Below are positions 36,170 to 49,611 of a DNA stretch of 64,000 nucleotides, piece by piece (the first letter of the stretch is position 1; each line of letters begins with the position of its first letter). Below the pieces are notes generated by a model. That model searched no databases and had not been told where the DNA came from. It worked only from the letters and a program-made list of their open reading frames with translations. Both the position numbers and the translations under genes were made by a program. Source of the stretch: Chloranthus sessilifolius (lineage: Eukaryota > Streptophyta > Magnoliopsida > Chloranthales > Chloranthaceae); assembly GCA_021018995.1 (NCBI GenBank), contig CM037590.1:38938287-39002286 (forward strand), given 5' to 3'.

Positions 36170-37850
36170 TTTTTATTGATATGGCACTTATGTCAATACC
36201 TCTTTCTTCACGCCCACGCATTCTTTGAAAGCGCCTACATCTCAAACCTTTGAAAAAAATGTTGATTTCTTCGGATCAGATGATGGAGATCTTTTTTAAC
36301 AAATATCTTCCATAAAATAAATCTTAGGTTCATGGTGCATCAATCTGACGATCAATTTTTAATTTCCTGTATCACCGATACCCAAAATATGACTCTTCAA
36401 TCATATAACACACATCATGCTCAAACGTGACTTTAGGGCTATATTTTGGGGACTGGGGACTCATGGAATCACAAACTGGCTGTTCGATAGGTGTTACATG
36501 ATCTTAAGATCTATTTTATGGACGACCGGGGTGAAAAACAATCACCCTCATTTGATCCGAATAAATCAATAGTCTTCAAGGGGTTTGGGACGTGGGCGCT
36601 TTCAAAGAGCGCATGGACGCAAACAGAGGTACCCATAAACAACGACGCCAATAAATGTAACCCAACCACTTAAGCTAGTTAATTTGAAGGCCATGATCTA
36701 AAGATCATAAGTGAAAGATTGGCACCAAGCATAATCTTTATCATATGACTCAATGCACTTCAAAGCCATTATCCGATTAAACAGTTGATTGTATCGACTC
36801 ATATGATAGAGATTGAGTTTTGCACTACTCTTTTGCATTGTAGATCTATAGATCATGACCTTTATATCATATGGTTTAGACGCAACCTCACCTCATAATC
36901 ATACTATTTATTTGCACTGTAAAATCGTAACCTTACCCCATCTCCTTCGGCCAATATGCATTGACTGCTTTGAATTTGAAAAATGAGATTATTTTTATCC
37001 CAATCCTCCAAATGATGCATCTTGAGATCATGGGTATATCAATTTTTTTATTTCATGTTGCACCCATTCCAAAAAATGACTCGTGATTTGTATTTGAGCT
37101 TGATGTATGTCTCATGAGTTCAGAGTTACTGTTTGGGATTTGTACTAGGCGGAATAAAAAACTATCTGAGTGTATGCCTATGATCTTAAGACCCATCTTG
37201 TAAAAAGTTGGGACAAAAAAAAATTCATGTTCTAATTTAAAGCGACTAATACATTTTGGCCCGACGAGATGAGGTGAGGTTGCATGTTCACATGAGTGAA
37301 AAATTGTGCCTTCAGAAAATAATTTTACACAATATAGCCAAACAGTTGAAAAAAAATAAAATCAAATCATGGTAAAATTTTAAAATAAAGCTTCCCATGA
37401 GTTCTTTTTCTTCACCAACTCATGGGAAATAAAAAAAAAAAAAAAAAACTTCCCATGAGTTTTGTCAAACAAGGCATTAGAGTAGGCACCTATTCATCAA
37501 ATAAATTACCTCTATTTGCACCCACCAAAACTTTGAGGACACCAACAACAAAAACCATTGACTGCTGTGAATTACATAATGGTGATTGTTTTTTGTCCAA
37601 ATCTTTCAACACGGTGATCTTGCGATTAGAGACATACTATAAATGACAAGATTTTGATTCCATATGGCACACAGCCCATTTGAGAACCACATTTGACATA
37701 TACCTACCATCAGTCCTTTTTGAGATGTGGGTCATATGGAATCAAAATCTGACTTTCTAATGGTACGCTTATGATCTCAAGATCTATTGTGTCGAAGATT
37801 GTCCATCGTCTTATTTAAACCGATCAATGGCTTTTGGCGTTAGTCTGTTA
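36170..37850. repeat. Mosaic repeat with reiterated AAGATCTATT / GATCATGGG phrases
   Basis: The series of phrases (GATGGAGATC, TCTTCCATAAAATAAATCTT, GATCTTAAGATCTATTTTATG, CATCTTGAGATCATGGG, GATCTCAAGATCTATTGTG) repeats at irregular spacing in both senses. The same vocabulary is found at 7240-7960. CTTCCCATGAGTT and ACTCATGGGAA form an inverted pair at 37390-37460. Confidence 0.5.
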
Positions 37851-38460
37851 GAATTTTATTGGGAGCAAATAGAGGTACTCATATACAAATGAGTACCTTT
37901 ATTTTCACTCACCAAATCTTTGAGTTCACCCATATAGATACGTGCAAAGGGAAAAAGAGGCAATTTGTGAGTGCCCTCAAAGATTTGGTTGGTGATGAGT
38001 GAGTCTTCAAGTTCACCCAATTATTTGGGTGTTATATTTCATCTTCTTCCTACATTGTTCCAGTGAATATTCCGTTTTGGTGAGTCGTACACTCCCATGA
38101 AACCCCTTGAAACCAACTTCTTCTTCTCTATACGTTCCGGCAAGTCCTTTAGTCCAATGAGTCATATATCCCCATAAAACCCTTATTTGTGTCTGTGACA
38201 GTGGATATCCACTATTAGTGGTTTGAAACTAACAGTGGGCACTCACTGTCAGTTATTTAATTTTGATAGTGGGTACCCACCACTAGCTTTAATCTACGGT
38301 TAGTACACATTACGATGGATATCTAGGGTCAAATTTAAAATTTTGGCAGTGGGTATCTATCGTCACACATATAGACATATTTATTTTTTTACGTTTTTTC
38401 TTCTTTTGAGAGATTTTTCAAGAGGAGTCGTGAGTTTTCAAATTTTCTTTCTCCTCTTCT

Positions 38461-38620
38461 CAAGGATCAAAATTTTGGTTTTCATTTCAGTTTCAGAGGG
38501 GATCGAAATTGAAATTTTGAATTTCGGCCAAAAACTTCAATATAGTCGAAAATAATAAAAAATATAAATTATCGTTTCGGTTTCGGTAACCGATAATTTT
38601 GGCCTAAATTTTGATCCTTG
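38461..38620. mobile_element. Fold-back MITE, GGATCAAAATTT family, copy 1
   Basis: Ends CAAGGATCAAAATTTTGG and, inverted, CAAGGATCAAAATTTAGG, 160 bp, with CTTCT on both sides (ambiguous because the flank is CT-rich). The second copy is at 57791-57942. It is rich in GAAAT/ATTTC and TTTCGG words. Confidence 0.7.
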
Positions 38621-38862
38621 CTTCTTCTCCTTTTTTTTTTTAATTTCAAGAGAGTTTCATGAATTCTTTTTCTTAAAGTTTCAAAAGAGTTTCATTGTTA
38701 CAAAAGTTCATGACTTATTTTTTTTAAGGGCTTCAAGAGGTTTTGTAGGCATCTTCTTCCTCAACATCGCCGGTGTAGGTATTGGTATCATCAACATCGT
38801 CATTGGCGTCACCGACATCATCGTCGGTGTCATCAAGCATGGAAGAAGATGTGAGTGTGACA

Positions 38863-39030
38863 AAAGAATTCACATGGGCAAATCTTTTAGAAAATATTCT
38901 TTCAAATAAGTAGGTGAGCTTAAAGATTTGATTTTTTAAGTTATAATGAAAGAATTCACAAGGGTGAATCTTTTAGAAAACATTCTTTCAAATAAGTAGG
39001 TAAACTTAAAATTTTAATTTTGTTAAGTTA
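38863..39030. repeat. Tandem duplication, 86-bp period
   Basis: AAAGAATTCACA starts at 38863 and 38949; both copies continue through AATCTTTTAGAAAA, ATTCTTTCAAATAAGTAGGT and GTTATA with few changes. Confidence 0.85.
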
Positions 39031-39517
39031 TACATCCTATACTCGGGTGAACTCAAAGATTCAGTGAGTGAAAGTAAATATACTCTTTACAAATTCACTA
39101 GAAAATTCTAACAATGGAGTTGCTTGTTTTCAGTCGTAGACAAATAGAAATAGGAACGATGGTCGACCAAAAGGGTGATCAACTGATGACTAAGTTATTT
39201 ATATGGTTTTGTTTAATAGGTCACTTTGATTTTGAATATATCCTAAACCTTAAACCCTAAAAAAATTGACTGAAATGATAACATATGCATACAGCCATTG
39301 GTGGATAATGGACATAGAAGATAAATTTGCACCTAATCTAATTTAACACTAACTTTTACAGTTTTAAAAACCTTGAAAACCGTGTTATTCATAAAAAAAG
39401 ACTCTTCACTAGCTTTATAATCTTGTGATCCCGGTGACCCTCTGACCCATCTCAAAATCAATCTCCTTCACTCTTGGATTTTTCCGTTCCTCTAGTGAAA
39501 AACCTAACTTCATATAC

Positions 39518-39550
39518 ATGGAGGAAGCCCGCCAAAAAGACCGACGGTAA
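39518..39550 (+). other. Upstream open reading frame before RDR1 (10 codons)
   Basis: ATG at 39518 followed by ten codons (MEEARQKDRR) and TAA at 39548, 26 bp before the RDR1 ATG. If the transcript starts upstream, it could lower initiation at RDR1. A (CT)n tract at 39558-39570 separates the two. The transcript start is unknown. Confidence 0.35.
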
Positions 39551-39576
39551 TAACAATCTCTCTCTCTCTCATATCC

Positions 39577-41861
39577 ATGGGGGAAGTACGAACCACGGTG
39601 AGAGTGACCAACATACCCTTCACAGCCATAGCCAAAGAGCTCTTCGACTTCTTCGAGCTCTCAATCGGAAAGAACTCCGTATTCGCGGTCCGAATCTCCA
39701 CCGTCCATTCCAACTGGAAATCGAAAGGTTTTGGCACCGTCCAATTCGAGACCGTCGAAGCTGCAACCACAGCTTGCCGTCTCTCGATCGACGGGAGACT
39801 CAACTTCCAATGCACTCGTCTCCAGATCACCCCGTCAATCGATCAGATTGTCGTCCGCCCGATCGAGCTCGAGAATCGGATTCAAGGTGGTGTTTTGCAT
39901 GTGGGTTTTTTGATCGATGAGGATCGGATGAGTGTGCTCGAGTCGTGGACGGGCGTGAAGGCGGAGATTATGCCTGAGAGAGAGAAGATTTGGTTTTCGG
40001 TGAGCAATGGGGGTGAGTTGTTTAAGACGGAGATTCAATTTGGGGATATTTTTGGTTCTTTTGGGTGTGTTTTGAATGGTGGCAAGTCAAATGGGCTTCT
40101 TTTGAAGGTAATGTACGCGTTGATTTGTTCCTCTTTATTTTTATTCCATTTTATTTTTTATTTTTATTTTTACTTTTGTATGAGAGCACTTGCTGGCACA
40201 TTTGGTTATGATGCCTCATCGGTTGCGTATTTTTTTTATTTACTTAATCAATAGATGATTAAACTCACATATAAGTATTAGCCGACTGTTGCATGATTAA
40301 TGAGGTCATTCTCCTTGAGCTTTAACGGAGAAATCTGAACCATCTATATAATGGGTTGAATGTCACATTTGAGATATAGAAAAGCACAATGGTGCCCAAG
40401 GATCCAATGGTGGAATTCATGGATCAAGATGGTCAGGAGAAAACCTTAGCTAAGGACCATCACTAACCTCGCGGTATTCCCTCATCAATCAAGTGGCGTT
40501 AGACAGTCTATCAAAGGTTCAGATTTTAGGGACCCAACGCAGCTCCTACGAGCGACCGCTATTAAACTCATTGTGTGTCATGACAGTTCATTTTTTCCAC
40601 GTGGTACACATATTTTGATCAATCAAAGTAGTCTTATCAGCTGCCCAACATCAGCACATATTCGAGCCATCCCATTGGTGTACTCTATCGACTCTTAGAG
40701 TGCATAGGACGGCCAATTCATATCCACTAATGAGTGTGATTTTTGTGCCCACTTTAGTTCAATATATAAACTAACATCTTAATTACTTGGATTGCTCAAA
40801 AACATTTGCCACTTGAGTTAGATATTGGACAGTCATGGCATAATCTGTAAAGAAGCGGTCATCTGCTAAATGTTTCTATTTATCTAATTGTTTTTTGAAT
40901 TCTGTTATTGGGTGTTATGCAAAATTTTGTATTTCTCTCGCAACTGTGCCTTGTCTACTACATGGTAACTTGTCTTACTTCAAGAGTGCTTCCTGGCCTT
41001 GCTAGGTAGGTGGTGTCAACAACAATATATACTGCATTCTATGCCAACATTGAGTAAATATTTACCTTGAATTTAGACTGAGCTACGTTGGACAAAGTGA
41101 GAAATGTTAGATCAATTTGACGTGGGTTTTCGTGTAGCTAGCCTATCTGGCAGTGTAGTACAATCAACTCTTTGAATGTTAGGTGCCTCAACGAGGCACG
41201 GTGAGTGCCCCAATGGTCCACGTGGAGCTCCACCTTGCACCCAAAACACTGTTTTGGTGCCACATGGAACAAGGTTGTTTTGTTTAGATAATCTTTAAAT
41301 AAATAAAAATAAAATAAAAAATTCATCTCCACCGTGTTTTTCCGAGCCTTGAAGTTTAGACCATTGAAATCAGTCAATGTGTGTGTATAAATAGAGCATA
41401 TCCACAGTGTTTTGGATGCCACATGGACCATTGGGGCACGCAGCCCTTTTCCTATATATATATCTGTGCGTGTGTGTGTGTGGAAGCCGGTTCCCTACTA
41501 CGTGGTTGTAAACGACTTCGCTTGTTGGACCCCATGTGGCACCCAACCTGAGGATCGGGTGCCACGGCAAGTTGCCTAAGGTCAATCCTACATCATTGGG
41601 AGAAAAAAATAAATAAAAAATGATGATTTTCTACCATTGAATATTGGGTCAAAGTTGGACAAAATTCAATGCACCGTGTTTATTGGGTGAACCACAATAT
41701 TTGTCCTGTGATTTAAAGGACAAAAATTTCTTTTTTCTAAAACCCTAGGGAACGGTGAATCATGGGAGGAATGGTGTCATTTGAGGATTTGAGTGCCACG
41801 TGGCAGACTAAATGGACCACCTCATAGGGTTCAACCCTACGACCATATCCTAGGGAGTCAT

Positions 41862-41932
<71 letters not shown>

Positions 41933-44065
41933 CCTGCACCTCTTCCCCCGCCAAGATGCTGGGGAAGAGCCATACAGTCCACGTGAACCCAAAAACGTGT
42001 TTGGGTGCCACATGGACGTAGTGAGGGTCAATCAAAATATGTTACTTGCGAGGTATAAGTTTATTTTGTTTTTTTATTTGCTTATTTCCTATGTTACTTG
42101 CTGCTTCACGCAAACATTATAAGCTAGATATCCAATCAAGAATATCTTACGTGAAACTGTAATTCCTCAGCTCAAGTATTCCCCAAGGATCTACCACAAA
42201 CTCTTTGGACCTACTTTGACCTCAAATTTCAGTAGCGATCGGTACAATATCTGCAAGGAAGACTATGAGTTCCTTTGGGTTCGCACAACAGATTTTTCAG
42301 CATCAAAATCTATTGGGCAGTCGACTTATTTTTGCTGGGAACTCCCAGAAGGATTATCACCTTCAAAAATACTTAGCAGTTTCCCACATTCTGAGGAGTT
42401 GGGGGATCTAACCCTAGAACAAGGGGAGCCTTTTTGTCCCACATCTAATATAGTTCCTGTCATAAATTGCCCATCTGATCCTAACTTCTCGTATGAAATC
42501 CTTTTCCAGCTTAATTCTCTGGTTCATGCTCAAAAACTTTGTGGCACAGCCGTGAGTGCTGATTTTTTTAACATTCTAACTGGTCTGCCTGAAACTGCCA
42601 TAATCCTTCAGAAGTTGCATAAGTTGAAATCCACTTGCTATGATCCAATGCAATTTACTAAAAATCAGCTAAATCTTATGAATACAAAACAAAAACATTA
42701 TGTGTCATCCAATGAAAGGATTGTACAGCTTGAGAACTTAATGAGTTGTCATAGAGTTCTCGTAACTCCCTCAAAAGTTTACTTTATGGGTCCGGAGCTT
42801 GAAAAGTCCAATTATGTGGTTAAGCACTATGCTCCATATGCTTCCGACTTTCTGAGAGTTTCTTTTGTTGATGAAGACTGGAACAAGCTTCCGTCTGATG
42901 CCATTACAACAAGAACCGAGAGTGGTATATTTTCCGAGCCCTATAGAACTGCAATATATGATCGCATATTGTCTATCTTGAGGGATGGGATTTCCATTGG
43001 AGCAAAAAGATTTGAATTTCTAGCTTTCTCAGCAAGTCAGCTTCGTTCAAATTCTGTTTGGATGTTTGCATCTAATGGTAGTGTGAGTGCGGAAGGCATT
43101 AGAGAATGGATGGGCCAGTTCCACAAAATCCGTTCAGTCTCTAAATGTGCAGCAAGAATGGGTCAATTATTTAGCTCTTCCAAGCAAACAACCAATGTCC
43201 CTAAACACGAAGTTGAGGTTGGTGAAGACATTGAAGTAATCACTGATGGTATCAAGTACTGCTTCTCAGATGGGATTGGGAAAATTTCTCTATCATTTGC
43301 CCGGAAAGTTGCTAAAATGTGTGGATTGGACCACATTCCTTCGGCTTTCCAAGTCCGATACGGTGGCTACAAAGGTGTTATAGCTGTTGATTGCCATATA
43401 TTTCGGAATCTATTGCTGCGGCCAAGCATGCTAAAATTTCATTCAAAGAACACAATGCTCAGTGTCACAAAATTCAGTGAATATATGCCTTGCTATTTGA
43501 ACCGTGAGATTGTTTCCCTCCTGTCTACGTTGGGAATTAAGGATGAAGTATTTGAATCGATGCAGAATGAACAGATGGGTCTTTTAGACGAAATGCTATT
43601 GAATAGGGAGGTCGCTTTGAATGTTTTAGAGGGTATGGGTGGAGATGACACTAAAACGGTCATGGTAAAAATGTTGTTGCAGGGTTATGAACCAAGTACA
43701 GAGCCTTACCTCTCGATGATGCTTAAAGCGAATCGTGAATACCAGTTGTCCGATATAAGAAGTAAGTGCCGGATTTTTGTACAAAAAGGGCGGGTTCTTA
43801 TGGGGTGTTTGGATGAAACTGGCACGTTAAGCTATGGTCAAGTTTATGTGAGAGTAACCATGACAAGGGCAGAGCTAGAAGGTGGTGATCAAATTTTCTT
43901 GAAAAAAATAGATGGAACAACATCAGTTGTAGTTGGAAAAGTTGTAGTTACAAAAAACCCTTGCCTCCACCCAGGTGATATTAGGGTACTTGAGGCCATC
44001 TACGTACCAGTATTAGAGGAAATGGGTTTCACGGATTGCATTGTCTTCCCTAAGCACGGAGACAG
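39577..44065 (+). CDS. RDR1: RNA-dependent RNA polymerase 1, exons 1-2 (3' part not found)
   Basis: RDR1 copies single-stranded RNA into dsRNA for siRNA production and antiviral silencing. Exon 1 (39577-40107, 177 codons) encodes the N-terminal RRM-like region (VRVTNIPF, SKGFGTVQFET). Exon 2 starts 42171 after CTCAG (LKYSPRIYHKLFGP) and is open for 631 codons to 44065 before GTATGC. It has the RDR1 markers DYEFLWVRTTDFS, CFSDGIGKIS (about residue 541), RYGGYKGV, RPSMLKF and the end block VFPKHGDR. In RDR1 the next residues lead into the catalytic DLDGD loop; that exon is not recognisable in 44066-64000. So either intron 2 exceeds 20 kb or the gene is truncated. The reading frame is intact, which favours a live gene. 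About 809 of roughly 1,100 residues are present. Intron 1 is 2,063 bp and full of repeats. Confidence 0.92.
41140..42045. repeat. CACATGG fold-back repeats in RDR1 intron 1
   Basis: Three related palindromic blocks: 41200-41275 (CACCCAAAACACTGTTTTGG then TGCCACATGG), 41395-41435 (GTGTTTTGGATGCCACATGG) and 41960-42025 (GTTTGGGTGCCACATGG). Between them is a shared ACCATTGAAATCAGTC. A (TA)n(GA)n tract lies at 41868-41931. The same family lies at 57300-58740. Confidence 0.7.
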
Positions 44066-44075
44066 GTATGCTTAG

Positions 44076-46747
44076 TATATTATAAAATTCTTTAAGTTCA
44101 TTTCTTGGTGCATCTTGTATGAAAAGCTTTTGTTTGTAGTAGTAGCAGAACTTATCCAAATAGCATGCATATTGATAGCAAGTTCTCAATGGCTTATCTT
44201 TTCTGCCTTATGGGGTCTCCATTTCATTGTTTTAGTTGGTAAGATAGGAAAATAATAATTCTATAGAAATGTTCCTCAGTGTATGTTTTTTTTTAAAGCT
44301 TGAAATTATGTCGATCATTTTCTAGGCCATAAAATTAAGAGCTGGTATTAGGTACCTGACCCGAGTTCCAGCAGTGGTACTCGGTTCAATCTCCTTTTGT
44401 CCAAATGATCAAGCCTCAGGAATTGCACAACTATTTATGAGCACAGGAATCAGTGAAAGTTTACTTTTGATCTTTCACTAATTTGGTGCACAAAATCATC
44501 AGCGGATTTACCAAGGCTGTTGGTTTGAGATTGACCTGAGTGCTACCGCTGCCACTCGGGTCGGGTACATTCTCGGAGTCTAATATTAGTAGTTTGTAGC
44601 ACTATCAGTGTCTTTGATAAAAGCCTTATCAGAGAAATGTAAAGAATCAAGTTGTCAGAATCCCTATTTCATAATCATTCTGTAATCATCCCATAGACAT
44701 TTCTCGTCATTCTTGAGGTTATTCTCAGCATGTTTGTTTGTCAGTTTTGGCATTCCAAAATGTTCTGTATAGTTTGGAAGCTAAGGGCATCTCTAAGGTT
44801 AGTGCAGGCTTCATTGAGTTTTCTCATTGTGTTGTTGACCTGATTTGATTTGGTTTAGTAAGAACGATCCAGTTTGTGTATAATTTTTTTTTTATATATA
44901 CTATGTGCCGCTTACAATGAGGAATGCCGTAAACAGATGGTTCGTGTTCCATTGACTGAAATGCCACAGTATTTTTTTTATTTTATATACTATGCTGCAA
45001 ATGTATCGGCCTATCTGTGTTTCTAGCTCTTGTTTGTTTCATGGCTATTGAGTGTCAATCTAGACATTCCATTCAATATTAAAGAAAATAGGATTGGGCT
45101 TAAGTAGCAAGTATTTTTTATATAATATGTTGGCTGCATTACTCTGATCTTATATTAGAACCTGTTTGTGTGTGCTTATGCTCTAAGTGTTGCTCAATGG
45201 AATTTGGAAATGACTCAAAACCAAACACGAAGCGTTTATGTCAATGTGTAATATTTACAATGAAAAAAAAATGGGGTTAGGCTATGATAATGAAATACGA
45301 AAAAAGGAATAAATAGATATTACATTATGTATATTCTTAATTGGGTGGGCAGGTATGTAGGTTTTAGCTTTTCCATCAAAAAAATATGAATCCTTCCATT
45401 TTAAGGAACAAGTTTCATATGTGATATCATTGGCTGATGCTCTGGCTTGAAATCAAGCAATTCAGTGGTTTCCACTCCTCTGCCCACCTAAATATTCTGT
45501 CAGCGGTGCCCTCCAATAAAATGCTGTTTTAAAAATTGATATCCAAACTCGCAGCAGTAGTATCAACAAAGGCTTAATAGGCAAAATTTGATCGGCTATA
45601 CAAATATTTGTGAGGTGGGAAAGTCACGCTTGGATGAGCTTCTCATTAATAGATTGGAGAGATGGTTGAGTCCAAGTTGGTGTTGAGTTGACTTACAGCT
45701 TTGTTTTGAATCATTATATGTTTATATTGGTTATGGATGAATTAACAGTACAAATACAATATGTGGTTCCATGATGTATGTTATTCGCAGATGGTGTGGT
45801 GCAAATTGGCCAAACAAGAAAATAAGTGAATGATAAGTTGCAAATGAGAAGATGGTTAAAGGGATTGAAAATGAGCAAAATGGAAGTTTAGTTAACATGG
45901 GAGTATGAGAGATAATTAGGTCAAAATAGAAAACCATGTATTTGAATAGTATGAGTATGATAGATTTTGGTATTTGAGGTCTTCCATACACCATATTGTG
46001 GGTTTGATGAGGATGTTTCAAACAGGATAAATGCAGAGGGAGCAAAGTGAAGGTAAGCATTTGGTATGTTGTGATCGACCATCATCACTTTGATTGAAGG
46101 GGAATTTTTATAAGGTGGGCGTACTTAGAGGTGAAAATGGGCTGGGCAGGCCCATCAGCCCATTGGGTTCTGCCCTGGCTTGGTTTAGCTTGACTTTCCT
46201 CCTATTAGTTATTTAGCCGTCCATTTGAAGGCTCTTGATCAGAGGGTAGAAATTGTTCAATAGTGCAATCTTTGAGTTTAATCTAATCTATATTACAGCA
46301 TGTGTACCACCTGTTACGTAATGGATGAGAAGTGTTCCATGTGTATGAATTGTGAGCTGTATGTGACCACCTGTGCACAACATACCAACTCTTTAACCCT
46401 CCGGTTCCCCAAAGAAAAAGAACGCCCAAATGGGTCAACAATACGGTTACACCATATTTGTATGTGTAGTATTTAGCTGTGTACGTGTCCTTTGGATGCC
46501 TTTATAAACATAGAAGAAAAATGCAAGGAAAAAGGAATTAAGTTGAAAATATGTTTGAGAGTAACTAATAGGAAAAAAATGCATAGAAAAATAAAAATAA
46601 GTATAAAAATAAATTTTGTAATATATATGAAAATGTTTATATTGCCAAAAATTCCCTTTCATATATGAAACATGTTTAGCTATGTGGACAATTTGGATCG
46701 GCAAAAAAGTTCGCAGTGTGGCCCAAAAACTGGGACGATGTGGGAAT
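44076..46747. other. Gene-free stretch after RDR1 exon 2 (presumed intron 2)
   Basis: AT-rich with many short frames; only the MITE at 44351-44568 is recognised. No RDR1 exon is seen. Confidence 0.45.
44351..44568. mobile_element. Fold-back MITE after RDR1 exon 2
   Basis: About 218 bp with inverted ends GGTACCTGACCCGAGT and, inverted, GTACCCGACCCGAGT. The copy in E2 intron 5 (32336-32542) is in the same orientation relative to both genes. Confidence 0.78.
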
Positions 46748-47779
46748 CTTAGGCCTAAGGTGAGTTCCCATTATCCGTTCTAGGGATCAACTATCCTCAC
46801 ACGGTGCCATTACAGAACTTAAACTGGGGGGAAAGAGTCCAGATTTCACAATTTTCTGGGGCCCAAAAATAGAGTTTAATGGGGTTGGATCTGAAGTTTA
46901 ACTGGACCAAAATAAGGCAAATTTAATGGACGACCAAAATAAGGCAAATTTAATGGGGTCTTAAACAGGGCCAGTACAAGGGGTTTTTAAGAAGACTGGG
47001 ATGAATTTAAAATCAAGGCCCCAGTGGACCTTTATTGAACCGGATTATTGGGCCTGCTTTTTGGGTCACATGATCCACTAAAAGATCCACGTGCCAGTTA
47101 GATTTTCAGAGGTTTCTTGGGCGAAATCTTATTAGAGTCAACCTTGGAGGGTCCTAAATAATTGGAGGCTCTCGGTGATTTGAGAAGTTTCTAAATTCTC
47201 TCTTTATTCTCCTTTTATATCTCTTAATAAATAGAGTCCTAGAAAATAGGGATAGAATTAGGAAGATTAGAATATTTAATTTGTTTCTATCTTTAGTTAG
47301 AGTGTCCAAACAGAGTAAGAAACCTAATTAGAATAGGATTTGCTTATTACTATTTCTATATATGTAACTGAACAAAGAGATTGAAGGCTTTACAGAATTT
47401 TATGGAATAAGAAGAAAAAAATTCTGCTTTAAGCTGCTAATATTTGGGATTAAATCTCTGCTGTTGAAACCCACGGGTTTCTGCTCAAATCTAGACCGTT
47501 AAATTCTTTTGTGAATTGCTTCATCATCATCTTTACTGCTGAACTGCTGCTGGTTTTAATCTTCTGATTGTTGCATGGGTTTACTGCTGAGACTCTTCAG
47601 CTGTTTATTGGATATTAGGGAGAAGAAGTCCTTTGGGATAATTGGGCAGATTTAGTGATTCTTATTGCTGCTGAATTCTGTGCTTAACACAGGATTTTGA
47701 GTATTGTCGTCATACTGCAACGGCAGAATTAAAGGGGTTCTTACCTCTTTAATTATCGTGGGTTGCGGTCTACTTTAAA

Positions 47780-47794
47780 TGGTATCGGAGCAGG
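47780..47794 (+). other. Primer-binding site of the nonautonomous LTR element
   Basis: TGGTATCGGAGCAGG, one base different from the usual initiator-Met complement TGGTATCAGAGCAGG, next to the first LTR. Confidence 0.65.
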
Positions 47795-49611
47795 TCTTTC
47801 CCGTGGGAAGGATGAAGCTAGTATCTTGGGTAGTGACAAGATTTCACCAAGGATTAGATCTACGTCAATCACGTGATTAGATCGATCGGAACGGTTATTT
47901 TCCATGGGGAAAATAAGGGTTACTTCAGATAGGAGTGTCTGCGAGAATGCTTTGTTTAGATATATTGGAACATAGGGCTGAAAGGGTCGAAGCAATCCGA
48001 AGATGCCGATAGAAGGGGATAAATTTCGATCCATGAAGAGGTGACGCGCTAAAACGACGTGGATGCCGTTGACACCATCGCTCTTCATGGCAGAATTTGA
48101 AGACGAAGATCTGGTTGAAGCAAGGGCACCAAATCATGCGGATCAATGGTTAGATATCCATCTGGTTAAAGATAAACCTTTGGATTCTATCTTTCTTGAG
48201 AATCAACGGTCCGATTTAAGTCCAAAAGAAGATTAGGTAGCTGTCAAATCGCTAGATCGAAGTTCAACCGTTGATCGGCCATCAGGTGATGATGATACAT
48301 CCAATGGAGAAAAGATCTCAAATTTTCGTGATACTAAAGACACATATCAGAAAAAAATTCGACGATGGAAAAGAAATTGATCAAGCTCTGGTGGATGATC
48401 CAATGGTCAAAGAAATTTCTAAAGGTGTAAGGGCTTTTGATCTTCATCAAAATGAAGATCAGTGGTTTGATGATGATCATGATAGCGAAAGGGTGATGGA
48501 TTACTTACCAACCAAATCCAATGGTCCAGTGGAGGTCTTCATCATAAAATTTTGTTTGATCTATCTATCATCAATCATCAACGGTCAAGTGATACTGTGC
48601 ATGAGATGGATGGATCAGAGAGATGCTACATCGGGGAGTGTGCATGAATCGGAAGAGAACATTCACCAAATGGGATAATTTTTCAACCACGGGGATATGA
48701 AAATTTCTAGCAATGACCCAAGACATAACAAAAACAGAGAATACGAGTTAGGAACAAGGCTTGGAAGAGAAGGATGAAGATCAAAGAGAACGATGCGCGG
48801 CGAAAAGGAATTGCAAACAACGTGTTTTCTCCGACTCGAGGAGACTGATGCAGTGCAAAATTACACGAAGGCTGCTGCAATTACAGCCCTTAAACAGTGG
48901 GGAGAGTCCAAATTTCACAATTTTTGGGGGCCCAAAATTGGGTTTAATGGGATCGGACCTTAGGTTTAAACTGGGCCAAATAAGGCAGAATTAATTGACT
49001 TTAATGGGTCTTAAGCAGGACCAGTACAATGGGGTTTTAATAAGACTGAGATGGATTTAACATAAGGAGTTAAAGGCCCAGTGGGTCTTCTTTGAACCCA
49101 ATTATTGGGCCTGCTTTTTGGGTCACATGATCCACTAAAAGATCCACGTGATAGCTGGACTGTCAGAGGTTTTCTTGGATGCGAAATCTTATTAGAGTCA
49201 ACCTACAAGATTGGACGCTCTCCGTGATTTGAGAAGTCTCTAAATTCTCTCTTTCCTTTTATATCTCGTAATAAATAGTCCTAGAAAATATTATTTTCTG
49301 CTTTAAGCTGCTATTATTTGAGATTATATCTCCTGTTCAAACCCACGGATTTCTGCTGAAATCTAGACCATTAAATTCTTCTGTGAATTGCTCCTGCCAT
49401 CATCTTTACTGTTGAGTTGCTGGTGGTTTTAATATTCTGATTGTTGCATGCGATCACTGCTGATACTCTTCAGCTGTTTATTGGATTAGGGAGAAGAATT
49501 CCTTTGGGATTATTGGACAGATTTAGCGATCCTTATCTCAGGTGAATTCAGGATTTTGAGTACTGTTGGCCGTGTTGTCATACAGCAACGGCAGAATTAA
49601 AGAGGTTCTTA

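Noticed and set aside
44066-44075. Reading RDR1 through to the TAG at 44073 as its true C-terminus
   Set aside because: AG|GTATGC is a good donor exactly where RDR1 proteins continue, and ending there would remove the catalytic DLDGD loop.
46447-46704. Hydrophobic 85-codon frame on - as a small membrane protein
   Set aside because: Its F/Y/I richness follows from the AT-rich sequence; no start context or homology is visible.
48271-48678. 135-codon frame as gag of the split LTR element
   Set aside because: No zinc knuckle or gag core is visible and other frames in the interior are equally open, so I treat the interior as noncoding.
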